A DNA stretch of 64,000 bases from Methanosarcinaceae archaeon. GTDB taxonomy: Archaea > Halobacteriota > Methanosarcinia > Methanosarcinales > Methanosarcinaceae. The stretch is from NCBI GenBank assembly GCA_030611265.1, contig JAUWQD010000001.1, positions 105,154 to 169,153 of the forward strand, written 5' to 3'. A program made the translations under genes and the position numbers. Shown one piece after another: positions 16,726 to 25,207 of this stretch (positions are counted from its first letter, which is position 1; the number at the start of each line of letters is the position of its first letter). Below the pieces are notes generated by a model. It searched no databases. It was not told where the DNA came from and saw nothing but the letters and a program-made list of their open reading frames with translations.

Positions 16726-17520
16726 TCAGGTTTTTATATCATCTTCATACTCGAATTCATCATTTTCTTCGTCGATTTCAGGGGATTCAGTTTTGCCCTT
16801 TGTGCTGATCCGCTCATTAAAAACAGTTTGTGGGAAGTATGCCAAAAATGCCTGTGCGGTTCCGACCAGTACGAATACTCTTGAAACTACCTGAATGGTA
16901 TCGACTGATGTGATAAAATCCGTCAATATGAAATCAAATACAAATGAGATCGCAACCAGTGGCAGTACAGTTCGGTGAATTGAGATTGCAATGGAACGTG
17001 TTATAAACATAAGCAATAGAAGTCCCAGTATCATTGCAGTGGGGAATACAAATAGCCCCATAAGGTATATTTGAATTGCAATATCACTATTCACAATAAA
17101 GATCGATGTCCACTCCGTAACAATCGGTCCAATCGCACCGCTTGAGTAAAAAAATCCGAGATAAGTTGCTCCGAATATTGCAAATATAAATGAAATATAT
17201 TTGCTGATCTTTTCATTACCGACCATTACGTATGTTATAAAGAAGACAAGCGGTACCGATATGAATGCGAACGGTATGGCCGACATATTGTACATTATCG
17301 TATCAATCGCAGGTTTGCCAATGTATGCTGCAATCATGCGTATGGTTGTTGGGAGGTACGTGGCTCCGACAAGTGTCCATAATGCGATAAGTGCCCATAG
17401 CGCAGGTTTGCTTTTTTTGCTATACTTTTCATCATTACGTGCAAGTACAAATGCAAACGTGAATGATGATACTGTTATTGCAAAACAGATGATGATATTT
17501 AAGAAAAGTTCCACGATCAT
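16726..17520 (-). CDS. Seven-helix membrane protein, paralogue of the gene at 17924
   Basis: A 264-residue protein with seven clear hydrophobic helices and a highly acidic cytosolic-looking tail (residues 235-264, many Glu and Asp). Conserved with its paralogue are LNI-ICFAIT-SSF at the start, SKPALWAL, TYLPTTIRMIAAY, YN-AIPFAF-SVPLV, SDIAI-IYLMGLF and AISFVFDF. GGAGG lies 7 nt before ATG 17520. No enzymatic motif or known family is recognised; seven helices plus an acidic tail resemble a sensory receptor or transporter shape. The paralogue and a winged-helix gene lie upstream in the same direction, and archaellin genes lie beyond on the other strand. Confidence 0.8.
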   Translation of the reverse strand: MIVELFLNIIICFAITVSSFTFAFVLARNDEKYSKKSKPALWALIALWTLVGATYLPTTIRMIAAYIGKPAIDTIMYNMSAIPFAFISVPLVFFITYVMVGNEKISKYISFIFAIFGATYLGFFYSSGAIGPIVTEWTSIFIVNSDIAIQIYLMGLFVFPTAMILGLLLLMFITRSIAISIHRTVLPLVAISFVFDFILTDFITSVDTIQVVSRVFVLVGTAQAFLAYFPQTVFNERISTKGKTESPEIDEENDEFEYEDDIKT

Positions 17521-17568
17521 GCGTTAACCTCCGACATTCTATGGTTGAACTAGTATTTTATGTATGGA

Positions 17569-17931
17569 TCATGGCATACGCTCAATAATTTCGCCCATCT
17601 TCTTTGTTTTCTTGTAAAACGTAGTTGTGTTTTTCAGGAAACTTGCGGCCATAAGCCCTTTGTTTGTGATCACATATCCTCCACGTTTCACTTTTTTCAC
17701 AAGGCCTTCTAACTGGAACACAGTTTTCATCTTGCTGCCAATACTCCCTCTATCTGCGAACTGATCAGTGTACTTTCGGATATCTGAGAACTCGGTAATA
17801 CCGGGATCTTTATTTTCAAGGACTTTGAGTATCAGGCGATATTGTATGTCGCCGGGACCCTGGTTTATTCCGAAGGACTGGTAGAACACAGCAACTTCTT
17901 GCTCCAGTTCGACATCGATATCTTCAGACAT
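17569..17931 (-). CDS. Winged-helix DNA-binding protein
   Basis: A 120-residue protein with a winged-helix-like centre (QYRLILKVLE, ITEFSDIRKYT, IGSKMKTVFQLEGLVKKVKRGGYVITNKG), ending in a basic helix (FYKKTKKMGEIIERM). The pattern is that of a short archaeal wHTH regulator. ATG 17931 is preferred, 9 nt after GGAG, which lies inside the end of the seven-helix gene; ATG 17940 lies against the site. It overlaps the upstream seven-helix gene by 8 nt, so these are co-expressed. Target DNA is unknown; the neighbouring archaellin promoters are an obvious candidate. Confidence 0.7.
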   Translation of the reverse strand: MSEDIDVELEQEVAVFYQSFGINQGPGDIQYRLILKVLENKDPGITEFSDIRKYTDQFADRGSIGSKMKTVFQLEGLVKKVKRGGYVITNKGLMAASFLKNTTTFYKKTKKMGEIIERMP

Positions 17932-18724
17932 CGGAATCATCTCCTATATGATTATCGGATTCAGTCTCATCATCTTCCTCATAAAAGTCGTACTGATATT
18001 CCTGTATTCCGAGTTTTTCCTGAAGTGTAAGTGGCGGGAAATATGCAAGAAATGCCTGTACTGTTCCTATCAGCACAAATAATCTTGCAAACACCTGCAT
18101 GATATCAATATTTGTTATCATGTCGGTCAGCATAAAATCAAACACAAACGATATTGCGACTAAGGGGAGGGTTGTGCGATATCTAAGTCGTTTTGGTACA
18201 CGCTGGAGTAGTATGATCAACAGTAGTCCAAGTATCATGGCAGTTGGGACTATGAATAATCCCATGAGGTAGATATTGATCGCAATGTCACTGTTCACGC
18301 TAAAGAGCGATGCCCATTCTGTGACTGTTGAGTTCACCCCGTTCGAGTACAAAAAAGTGAGGTATGCTGCCCCGAATATCATAAACACGAATGAGACATA
18401 TCCGCTGACCTTTTTGTCGCCAACGATGACGTATATGATGAAATACACCAGTGGTACTGACACGAATGCAAATGGTATGGCTGCCAGATTGTACATCAGC
18501 AGGTCAAGCCCATAGTTTTGCGTATATGCCGCAATCATACGAATGGTGGTCGGAAGATATGTAAACCCGACCAGTGTCCAGAATATGACCAGTGCCCACA
18601 GCGCAGGTTTGCTTTTTTCACCATGTTCGGGTTCACTGCGTGCCAATACCCATGCAAATGCAAAAGACGATAAGGTGATTGCAAAACAGATGGTGATATT
18701 GAGTAAAAGTCCTGATTCCATCAT
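17924..18724 (-). CDS. Seven-helix membrane protein, paralogue of the gene at 16726
   Basis: About 266 residues with seven hydrophobic helices and an acidic C-terminal tail (EEDDETESDNHIGDDSDV). It shares most helix sequence with the gene at 16726, so the two arose by duplication around the winged-helix gene. AAGGAG lies 11 nt before ATG 18724. It is divergent from flaB1, with a shared 200-nt control region. Function is unknown; no ligand or catalytic residues are evident. Confidence 0.8.
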   Translation of the reverse strand: MMESGLLLNITICFAITLSSFAFAWVLARSEPEHGEKSKPALWALVIFWTLVGFTYLPTTIRMIAAYTQNYGLDLLMYNLAAIPFAFVSVPLVYFIIYVIVGDKKVSGYVSFVFMIFGAAYLTFLYSNGVNSTVTEWASLFSVNSDIAINIYLMGLFIVPTAMILGLLLIILLQRVPKRLRYRTTLPLVAISFVFDFMLTDMITNIDIMQVFARLFVLIGTVQAFLAYFPPLTLQEKLGIQEYQYDFYEEDDETESDNHIGDDSDV

Positions 18725-18812
18725 ATTTGTGTAGTCTCCTTCGCGGTACTGGAAAAATATTACATTGTTATATATAATATGCAATATGTCTCTTTATAGT
18801 ACAAAAGTTTAT

Positions 18813-18850
18813 TCGTTTGACGTTTGAGATTCCCAACCTTTAATATACAA
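18813..18850 (+). promoter_or_regulatory. Promoter of the first archaellin gene
   Basis: A 26-bp element beginning TCGTTTGACGTTTGAG and ending CCCAACC is repeated upstream of the second archaellin gene (19695-19720) with about three differences, and in both cases an AT-rich TATA-like stretch follows directly (TTTAATATAC here, GTATATATATT there). Conservation between two duplicated genes whose intervening noncoding DNA differs suggests an activator or BRE/TATA element. Confidence 0.65.
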
Positions 18851-18924
18851 CTTCTGCATTTAAAGGATTATACACACTTTTATGTTGAAACAGTTACATG
18901 TTTTATTTATTGGAAGGTTGTACT

Positions 18925-19554
18925 ATGAAAGCAAACAACAAAATATTCATGAGAACGGATACTCACGCACAGGTCGGTATCGGTACTCTCATCATTTTCA
19001 TTGCGATGGTACTAGTTGCTGCAACTGCGGCATCGGTTTTGATTCAGACATCCGGTGTGCTTCAGCAGAAAGCACAATCTACAGGAAGGGAAGCAGTTCA
19101 AGAGGTTGGTTCCAACTTAGAGGTCATGCAGATAATTGGTTCCAGAAGCGACACAAGTTCGAATGATTTTGATTATGTGAATATCACTGTGAAAGCGATG
19201 GCTGGAGCAGGTGCAATTGATGTAGGAGGATTTGTTTTAGCGTTACAAAACCAATCAGAACGCATCGATGCCATCAAATATGTAGATGACACGAACGCTG
19301 CGACCCTTACGTCTACTCAATTTTTTGTTGTCGTTTTAAGGGATGAGGACAGTTCATTCAATGCATCTTCCGATACGGTTACATCGATCAATTCGGGTGA
19401 TATTATTAATATTGTGCTCGACCCGGGTGTAAATTTACCTGCAAGAGAGCCTGTCAGGATCGAGATCATGCCGGAGTTCGGTTCTACTGTAATAAAAGAA
19501 TTCATCACACCTTCGACATATGGTGTTAAGACGAACGTAGTTTTATTCCCATAA
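18925..19554 (+). CDS. flaB1: Archaellin (flagellin) FlaB, copy 1
   Basis: A 209-residue type III archaellin precursor. The leader MKANNKIFMRTDTHA is followed by QVGIGTLIIF, so the FlaK-type peptidase would cut between Ala and Gln. The hydrophobic assembly helix and a beta-rich C-terminal domain follow; several N-x-S/T sequons are possible glycosylation sites. ATG 18925 has GGAAGG 7-12 nt upstream. It has its own terminator, so it can be expressed separately from copies 2 and 3. Confidence 0.95.
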   Translation: MKANNKIFMRTDTHAQVGIGTLIIFIAMVLVAATAASVLIQTSGVLQQKAQSTGREAVQEVGSNLEVMQIIGSRSDTSSNDFDYVNITVKAMAGAGAIDVGGFVLALQNQSERIDAIKYVDDTNAATLTSTQFFVVVLRDEDSSFNASSDTVTSINSGDIINIVLDPGVNLPAREPVRIEIMPEFGSTVIKEFITPSTYGVKTNVVLFP

Positions 19555-19574
19555 TTTGGTTTATTTCAAATCAA

Positions 19575-19603
19575 TAGGTGAATTTATTCACCTACTTTTT
19601 TTT
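19575..19603 (+). terminator. Terminator after archaellin copy 1
   Basis: TAGGTGAA and TTCACCTA pair in an 8-bp stem with a short AT loop, followed by a run of T. The stem is homologous to that at 21121 but both arms have changed together (GGTGAA/TTCACC against GGCGA/TCGCC). Confidence 0.8.
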
Positions 19604-19694
19604 ATTGTATATGTTTGAATTGTGTACTCCAAGTTAATCGAGTGCAAGCAAGCATTGTTATCTCGAATTATATTTGATTGTAACAAAGCGAATG

Positions 19695-19735
19695 TCGTTT
19701 GGTGTTTGAGATTTCCAACCACATAGTATATATAT
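19695..19735 (+). promoter_or_regulatory. Promoter of the second archaellin gene
   Basis: A near copy of the 26-bp element at 18813 (TCGTTTGGTGTTTGAG, ending TCCAACC), followed by GTATATATATT. About 60-70 nt separate it from ATG 19801, so copies 2 and 3 have a leader. Confidence 0.65.
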
Positions 19736-19800
19736 TAAAATGACAATATACATTATTATATCCAAATAAAATTGGATATTCTAATATGGAGGATTGTATT

Positions 19801-20439
19801 ATGAAAGCAAACAACAAAATATTCATGAGAAAGGATACCCGCGCACAGGTCGGTATCGGCACCCTCATCATCTTCATTGCGATGGTGTTGGTTGCTGCAG
19901 TTGCTGCAGCAGTACTGATCCAGACGTCCGGTGTTCTTCAGCAGAAAGCACAGTCAACAGGATCAGAAACCGTTCAAGAGGTTGCATCTAACATCGAAGT
20001 TACACAGATCATTGGTGTACGAAATGCTACTACACCTGGAAATGATCTTGAAAGGTTGGAACTTACAATAAAAGTTATGGCTGGGGCAGATTCAATTGAT
20101 GTTGGACAATTTGTTGCAGCGATGCAAAACAAATCAACACGTATTGAACTTATCGAATACACAAATAATAGTAATACTGCAAATCTCACATCTGCTCAAT
20201 TCTATGTTGTAGAACTCAGGGATGAGGATGGCTCATTCGATGCAACTGGAGAAACGAATACAGTGATTAACTCAGGGGATCTTATTACCCTTGTATTCAA
20301 GCCTGGTGCAAGCATGAATTTCCCAACAAGAGAGCCTGTCAGGATCGAGATCAAACCGGAGTTTGGTACTTCAATAATAAGAGAATTCAACACTCCGTCA
20401 TCATATGGTGTAGAGACTAACGTAGTATTGTATCCATAA
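19801..20439 (+). CDS. flaB2: Archaellin (flagellin) FlaB, copy 2
   Basis: A 212-residue archaellin precursor with leader ending RKDTRA and mature start QVGIGTLIIF. The first 60 mature residues are nearly identical to copy 3, and the C-terminal REPVRIEIKPEFG and SSYGVETNVVLYP segments are shared by all three. GGAGG lies 8 nt before ATG 19801. Only 34 nt separate it from copy 3 and no terminator is seen between, so they form an operon. Confidence 0.95.
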   Translation: MKANNKIFMRKDTRAQVGIGTLIIFIAMVLVAAVAAAVLIQTSGVLQQKAQSTGSETVQEVASNIEVTQIIGVRNATTPGNDLERLELTIKVMAGADSIDVGQFVAAMQNKSTRIELIEYTNNSNTANLTSAQFYVVELRDEDGSFDATGETNTVINSGDLITLVFKPGASMNFPTREPVRIEIKPEFGTSIIREFNTPSSYGVETNVVLYP

Positions 20440-20473
20440 GACACAGATGTCTTAACAAAAGGAGGATTGTATT

Positions 20474-21097
20474 ATGAAAGCAAATAATAAAACATTCATG
20501 AGAAAGGACACTCGTGCACAGGTGGGAATCGGCACTCTCATCATCTTTATTGCGATGGTATTAGTGGCTGCAGTTGCTGCAGCAGTACTGATCCAGACGT
20601 CCGGTGTTCTTCAGCAGAAAGCACAGTCAACAGGATCGGAAACCGTTAAAGAAGTTGCTTCTAACCTAGAAGTCACACAAATTGTTGGTGCTGTTAATGC
20701 TGGTAAAGATAACTTTACTGCCATTAACATAACAATAAAAGTGATGGCCGGTGCAGATGCAATTGATATCAGTCAGTTTGTTTTGGCGCTACAAGATAAA
20801 GAAGGACGTACTGATGGAATTACATATAATATTTCTACCAGTACCGCTAGTGCCGATTATTTCAGGGTATTTGAACTCAGGGACGATGATGAATCACTCA
20901 ATGCATCAGGCACAACGGACACAGTGATCAACTCAGGAGATCTTGTGTACATTTCAATCATACCAGGTTCACTGACACTTCCAACAAGAGAGCCTGTCAG
21001 GATTGAAATTAAACCGGAGTTTGGTAGTTCTGTGATAATGGAATTTACTACCCCTTCGTCATACGGTATTGAGACGAACCTTGTTCTGTACCCATAA
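20474..21097 (+). CDS. flaB3: Archaellin (flagellin) FlaB, copy 3
   Basis: A 207-residue archaellin precursor. Leader and assembly helix match copy 2 almost exactly; the central domain (residues 70-150) differs, as expected for exposed filament surface. GGAGG lies 8 nt before ATG 20474. No archaellum motor or assembly genes (flaC to flaK) follow, so they must be elsewhere. Confidence 0.95.
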   Translation: MKANNKTFMRKDTRAQVGIGTLIIFIAMVLVAAVAAAVLIQTSGVLQQKAQSTGSETVKEVASNLEVTQIVGAVNAGKDNFTAINITIKVMAGADAIDISQFVLALQDKEGRTDGITYNISTSTASADYFRVFELRDDDESLNASGTTDTVINSGDLVYISIIPGSLTLPTREPVRIEIKPEFGSSVIMEFTTPSSYGIETNLVLYP

Positions 21098-21120
21098 GGT
21101 ATAGTTTTTTTACAAGTCAA

Positions 21121-21148
21121 TAGGCGATCTTATTCGCCTATTTTTTTT
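21121..21148 (+). terminator. Terminator after archaellin copy 3
   Basis: TAGGCGA and TCGCCTA form a 7-bp stem followed by eight T, closing the copy 2-copy 3 operon. Confidence 0.85.
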
Positions 21149-21254
21149 CTTTTTCTAATTTAAAATAATCCAACAGCAGTTTATAATAAATATGGTAAAA
21201 TAAAAAGCAAAACGTGAAGTATTGCTTCTTACATTTTATAATATGGTGTTTCAA

Positions 21255-22199
21255 ATGAGATCTACATCAATTGCTGTTATATTCATCATTTTTCTCTCCC
21301 TTTATAGCAGTGGCTGTGTGGATTCAGATCCGGTTGAAGCCGTTAATACGACTGTAAATGGTTTACTTGGCGCGATTAATGCGGGTGACTATGAGGGTGC
21401 CCTTACCTTCTATTCAGGCGTTGATCTGCCGGTTGCGGGAAGTATTGAATTTCTATTTGAAAAGAATGGATTTGCAGATAACAGCATTAAAACGATAGAG
21501 ATCACAGACCAGCAGATAACAGAAAATATGGCATCGGTTGATGTGATGTGCACTGTTATAGAATATAGTATCATGGGGAAGGCAGTTGGTGAATCACAAA
21601 AGCCTGTTTATTTCAGACTTCAAGATTCCGATATTGGTTGGACTGTCACAAAGATATCATTCGTATCTCCCATAGTTCTATCTGAAGATGATCTGATCGA
21701 TATTGAAATTGAAAAAACCCCAATTGATTCGCTTGCAGAGAACGCTCCTATTATTTTTCTCGTTGCAATTTTAATGTTTGCAAGTGGTATTTACCTGGAC
21801 AAAAAGGAAAAAGGAAAAGCCGGTAATGCTGGAAAGACGATTGATATTACAGGCGCTGTTCCCATGCAAAAGGAATCCATTACCCAGTATCTCAAGTTTG
21901 TTCCATCCCAACAACCAGCGGTTGGAAAAAAAGCGACGATCGATGTATGGGTGAAGAATTTTGCACAGCAACCGTATGAGAATTTTGCAGTCACTGGCAC
22001 GTTCCCGAATACTCTTGAAGTTAAGAATACGAATCTATTTTTTGGAACAATTGCACCGGGTGAGACTGTGAAGCAGACGTGGGTTGTTAAACCAAAAGTA
22101 CAGGGATGGATATCTATCAATGAACCGACTGCGGTATTTGTATACGGGGGTGCCAAGTATATGGGTGTACTTGATCCGGTGTGGATTCAGGTGCAGTAA
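21255..22199 (+). CDS. Membrane-anchored lipoprotein-like protein with Ig-like C-terminal domain
   Basis: A 314-residue protein starting with a hydrophobic signal and a lipobox-like SSGC (Cys20). An N-terminal domain of about 110 residues with the size and pattern of the NTF2-like/DUF4878 group is followed by a transmembrane helix (APIIFLVAILMFASGIYL) and KKEKGK, then a C-terminal beta-sandwich of the CARDB/NEW3 sort. ATG 21255 is chosen as the codon next to the signal; ATG 21243 and the more distant start at 21222 are alternatives. It lies just downstream of the archaellins but after their terminator. Role unknown; envelope location is likely. Confidence 0.7.
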   Translation: MRSTSIAVIFIIFLSLYSSGCVDSDPVEAVNTTVNGLLGAINAGDYEGALTFYSGVDLPVAGSIEFLFEKNGFADNSIKTIEITDQQITENMASVDVMCTVIEYSIMGKAVGESQKPVYFRLQDSDIGWTVTKISFVSPIVLSEDDLIDIEIEKTPIDSLAENAPIIFLVAILMFASGIYLDKKEKGKAGNAGKTIDITGAVPMQKESITQYLKFVPSQQPAVGKKATIDVWVKNFAQQPYENFAVTGTFPNTLEVKNTNLFFGTIAPGETVKQTWVVKPKVQGWISINEPTAVFVYGGAKYMGVLDPVWIQVQ

Positions 22200-22307
22200 T
22201 ACGTTAATGTAGCTAAAATGCATGTAAGTTGCATAAACCATACGTTGCTGAATCATTCTTAGTTCTCTCTAAAACATTGAGTGGGTAAGTATATAATTAT
22301 CTCGATA

Positions 22308-23750
22308 TTATTTTTCAGGAGTGGTGCACCCACACATCTGTTTGCCAGATTCTGTGAATGAATCACGGATCTCAAATCCACTGTCAGATACTATAAATTC
22401 CTTGATGGTATTATCAGCTTTACTTCCCCTCATTTTTAATACGGAAATTGATTTTTTGATATGTCCATCGATCTCAATGTTTTTCATAATTATGATGGAA
22501 TCCATTATAAATGGAAGACCTGAATCCGGAATTTTAACATCTCCGATAATTTCCGGCAATTCGTATGTGAAGATCGATGTTATGTTGCTGTTTTTAAAAT
22601 ATTTTATCAGGGAAAATATGTATGTTTCCAATTGTTTGGGGTCTGGAATTGCATTCTTAAGACCCGATATACTGTCGATCAGGATGCGTTTGACTCCAAT
22701 TTCGTCAACAATCTTCTTTATTTGTATTGCAAGTTCATCAGGGCATATTTTTCCTTGAGGGTAATATATGTGCCGTAGAAGGTCTTCTGTATGATATTGT
22801 TCAAGGTCGAGCCCAAATCCGCTTACAGATTTTGCCAATTCTTTTAAGTTGTCCTCAAAGGATATCATCAGACAGGGTTCGTTATTCAAAACACCGTTTG
22901 CGATAAATTGCAGGCTCAACATTGTTTTGCCACATCCGGCACTGCTTGCGATCATTGTTGCAGATGTTTGAAGCAATCCGTTTCCAAGCATTTCGTCCAG
23001 ATCTTTGACTCCGGTACTTACATTTCCAGATTTAATATCAGATGTGACTGGAATAGGCATGAACCTTGGGAACACTGTGATTCCGTCACTTGTCATCTTA
23101 AATGCGTGTTTTCCATTTAAAAAATCAGTTCCCCTCATTTTTGTGACATTTAGGTATCTACGAATGTTGTTTGCGCAATATTCTTGACCCAGTATTACAA
23201 TTCCGTCTACCATATAGGCCCAAGGGCTATTTGCGATGGAATTTTCTGACATTTCTCCTGTCATCATCAACATGGTATTCCATTCTTCAAATTCAGAGAA
23301 CAGGTTAATCACAAAACTCCTTTTTTGTGAATATTGGAGTTCTTTTTCTTCGAAAGTATTTGTGATGTGATCAAGTATTGTTATTGGATCGATGGCAACT
23401 CTGGATGGTTTATATTTATTGATGGCGTCATTGATGAATTCAAATATTGCAAAGTCACCTTTTTCGATTATACCTGCACCAATGCTTAATATGCGAAGAT
23501 TTCCCGATTCTATAACACTATTGTCAAAGAATGAATACTGTGACAGATTTCTGATTATCATTGAAGGGGATTCTATAAGCATAGATATGAATATACATGA
23601 TTCTCCGTTCTTTGCGGCATTGAATAATGATTGCAAACAAAAAGTGGTTTTTCCTGACCCCGCAGGACCTGCCACCAATACGGCAGACGGTTTTAGCAAT
23701 CCTCCCTTAAGTATTTCATCGAATCCGTCAATATGCGTTTTTAGTTTCAT
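22308..23750 (-). CDS. KaiC-like protein with two RecA-type ATPase domains
   Basis: A 480-residue protein with duplicated KaiC/RadA domains. The N-terminal Walker A is GPAGSGKTT (residues 29-37) with Walker B RVAIDPI; the C-terminal Walker A is SSAGCGKTM (about 270) with RILIDSISGL. Both copies of the GFDEILKGG / DLDEMLGNG approach to the P-loop are present. Archaeal KaiC-like proteins act as signalling ATPases and some regulate motility; it is not a clock gene by itself. It converges with the lipoprotein gene and is divergent from the wHTH-MinD pair, with a 220-nt control region holding repeated sites. The ATG 23750 follows GGTAATGA. Confidence 0.88.
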   Translation of the reverse strand: MKLKTHIDGFDEILKGGLLKPSAVLVAGPAGSGKTTFCLQSLFNAAKNGESCIFISMLIESPSMIIRNLSQYSFFDNSVIESGNLRILSIGAGIIEKGDFAIFEFINDAINKYKPSRVAIDPITILDHITNTFEEKELQYSQKRSFVINLFSEFEEWNTMLMMTGEMSENSIANSPWAYMVDGIVILGQEYCANNIRRYLNVTKMRGTDFLNGKHAFKMTSDGITVFPRFMPIPVTSDIKSGNVSTGVKDLDEMLGNGLLQTSATMIASSAGCGKTMLSLQFIANGVLNNEPCLMISFEDNLKELAKSVSGFGLDLEQYHTEDLLRHIYYPQGKICPDELAIQIKKIVDEIGVKRILIDSISGLKNAIPDPKQLETYIFSLIKYFKNSNITSIFTYELPEIIGDVKIPDSGLPFIMDSIIIMKNIEIDGHIKKSISVLKMRGSKADNTIKEFIVSDSGFEIRDSFTESGKQMCGCTTPEK

Positions 23751-23786
23751 TTAATCATTACCCGATTTATGAGGTATTTCATTATG

Positions 23787-23875
23787 GTGCATTATACACA
23801 CTTAAACATGCTAAGAGTACATTAAAATTTGATAAATAGTTTTGGATTTCATGTATTTTTTACATTTGTGCATGA
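23787..23875. promoter_or_regulatory. Single TGTGCA-type sites near the KaiC promoter
   Basis: TGGTGCATTATACACAC at 23786-23802 and TTTGTGCATGA at 23865-23875 resemble half-sites of the tandem element at 23916. They lie in the divergent region between the KaiC-like gene and the wHTH gene and could be additional operator sites. Confidence 0.4.
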
Positions 23876-23915
23876 CGAATGGTTTATGTATGATTGATAT
23901 ATATGTGTGTAAGAG

Positions 23916-23979
23916 ATGCACAATTAATAGTTATGTGCCGTTATGCACAATTAATAGTTATGTGCCGTTATGCACAAAT
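23916..23979. repeat. Tandem 27-bp repeat with inverted GCACA/TGTGC arms, probable operator
   Basis: The unit ATGCACAATTAATAGTTATG (+ TGCCGTT) occurs twice exactly, at 23916-23942 and 23943-23969, and a third copy begins at 23970. Inside each unit GCACA and TGTGC form inverted arms 16 bp apart centre-to-centre, the shape of a site for a dimeric regulator. It lies directly before the wHTH gene. Similar halves occur at 26057 and 26092 near the P-loop-less gene. Confidence 0.7.
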
Positions 23980-23999
23980 TAAAATTAAAATTGATTACT

Positions 24000-24407
24000 A
24001 TGATCCGAGCAGAAGATAGCAACAACATATATCGATATCTTGATGAATTCAATGGTCGTTTAGATTCATTGGAACAAAGAATTTCAAATATTGAATCACG
24101 ATTTAATCCGGTTGTTGAAGACAAAATGGCTTTGTTCCTGACAGTGCCTGATACAATACGAAAATCATTATTTGCGGTTTCTCATTTGGAGAGGGGCACT
24201 GCGAATGAGGTCAGTGCGTTTACAGGTCGTCATCGATCAATTGAGAACAAGTACTTGAATGAACTTGTACGGTCAGGTTGGCTTGGTCGTGATCGGGTTG
24301 GCAAAAAAGTGTATTATTTTTTGAAGAAAGCAGTTGATAGTCCTAAAAGTGAATACCACTCTGCTGTGGATGAACTTGAGGACAAACTTGAATCTCTTTT
24401 GGGGTGA
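24000..24407 (+). CDS. Winged-helix regulator with N-terminal coiled coil
   Basis: A 135-residue protein. Residues 5-35 form a coiled coil (IYRYLDEFNGRLDSLEQRISNIESRF); a winged-helix domain follows (VPDTIRKSLFAVSHLERGTANEVSAFTGRHRS, then KYLNELVRSGWLGRDRVGKKVYYF), and an acidic helix ends the protein. ATG 24000 has no ribosome site and may be used from a leaderless message; ATG 23970 in the repeat would add ten residues. The MinD-like gene begins 5 nt after its stop. It is the natural candidate to bind the tandem sites just upstream. Family not recognised beyond MarR/ArsR-like wHTH. Confidence 0.7.
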   Translation: MIRAEDSNNIYRYLDEFNGRLDSLEQRISNIESRFNPVVEDKMALFLTVPDTIRKSLFAVSHLERGTANEVSAFTGRHRSIENKYLNELVRSGWLGRDRVGKKVYYFLKKAVDSPKSEYHSAVDELEDKLESLLG

Positions 24408-24412
24408 TGTAG

Positions 24413-25147
24413 GTGCTATTAAGTTTCCATTCGTATAAAGGTGGTACTGGAAAGACTACTATGGTTGGTAATATTGGTCAGCATCTTGCAAAAGGCGGAC
24501 ATAAGGTTTGTCTCATTGATTCTGACGTTAATGGTCCCGGTCTGCATTCCCTGTTTAATCTAAAATTTAAGAATTCAATGATCGAATTCCTACAAGGGCA
24601 GTGCAATATTGAAGATATTATCTATAAGGCTGATGATGATCTTGAATTATATTTAATCCCTTCAAGAGTATGCGAGGAGGATATTTCTGCATTTTTTAAG
24701 ACACCATCCGAAGCAAAGAAAAAGATGCTGGAAATAGTCGATTTTGTTGAACGTGAGTATGGGGTAGAATATGTCATATTTGATTCAAGTCCCGGCATTA
24801 ACAAATCAAGTCTTCTTGTGATGAACATGTCGGATAAGGCAACGGTTGTTTGTACAATTGATCGTCAGGACATCCGGGGTGCTTATGTACTTGTCAGTAT
24901 GGCAAGGAAACTTGAGACAAATGTGCATCTGGTCTTTAACAAGATACCCATGGATCGTTCGGATGAAATTGATATTGCAATAGAAGAGTTTTGTGAAAAC
25001 TTAGGTGCAGAGTTACTTGGCATTCTCACGTATGATGAGGTTGTGGCAAAAACATGGTCGCGTAAACTGGTTATTTCCGATGATAAAGAATCTGGGTGCG
25101 AGTACTGTGGTCAGGTTATTGAACTTGTTGAAAAATTGATCAATTAA
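24413..25147 (+). CDS. MinD/ParA-like ATPase
   Basis: A 244-residue deviant Walker ATPase. The KGGTGKTT motif (residues 9-16) with the signature first Lys, switch I DSDVNGPG (about 37) and the Walker B VIFDSSPG are all visible. The C-terminus has a CEYC pair but no amphipathic membrane helix like that of bacterial MinD is evident. Start GTG 24413 with GGTGATG 4 nt upstream. Coupled to the wHTH gene, it may be a partner in the KaiC-like regulatory locus or in positioning; MinD homologues position archaella and chemoreceptor arrays in some archaea. Confidence 0.85.
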   Translation: MLLSFHSYKGGTGKTTMVGNIGQHLAKGGHKVCLIDSDVNGPGLHSLFNLKFKNSMIEFLQGQCNIEDIIYKADDDLELYLIPSRVCEEDISAFFKTPSEAKKKMLEIVDFVEREYGVEYVIFDSSPGINKSSLLVMNMSDKATVVCTIDRQDIRGAYVLVSMARKLETNVHLVFNKIPMDRSDEIDIAIEEFCENLGAELLGILTYDEVVAKTWSRKLVISDDKESGCEYCGQVIELVEKLIN

Positions 25148-25207
25148 TTTTGTTGATCGATCTATGATTGCCGGATCATTGATGTGCCGGAATTTGACTG
25201 ATGTTTT

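Noticed and set aside
23916..23979. CRISPR-like tandem repeat
   Set aside because: Units abut without spacers and there are only two full copies; they fit operator sites in a promoter region.
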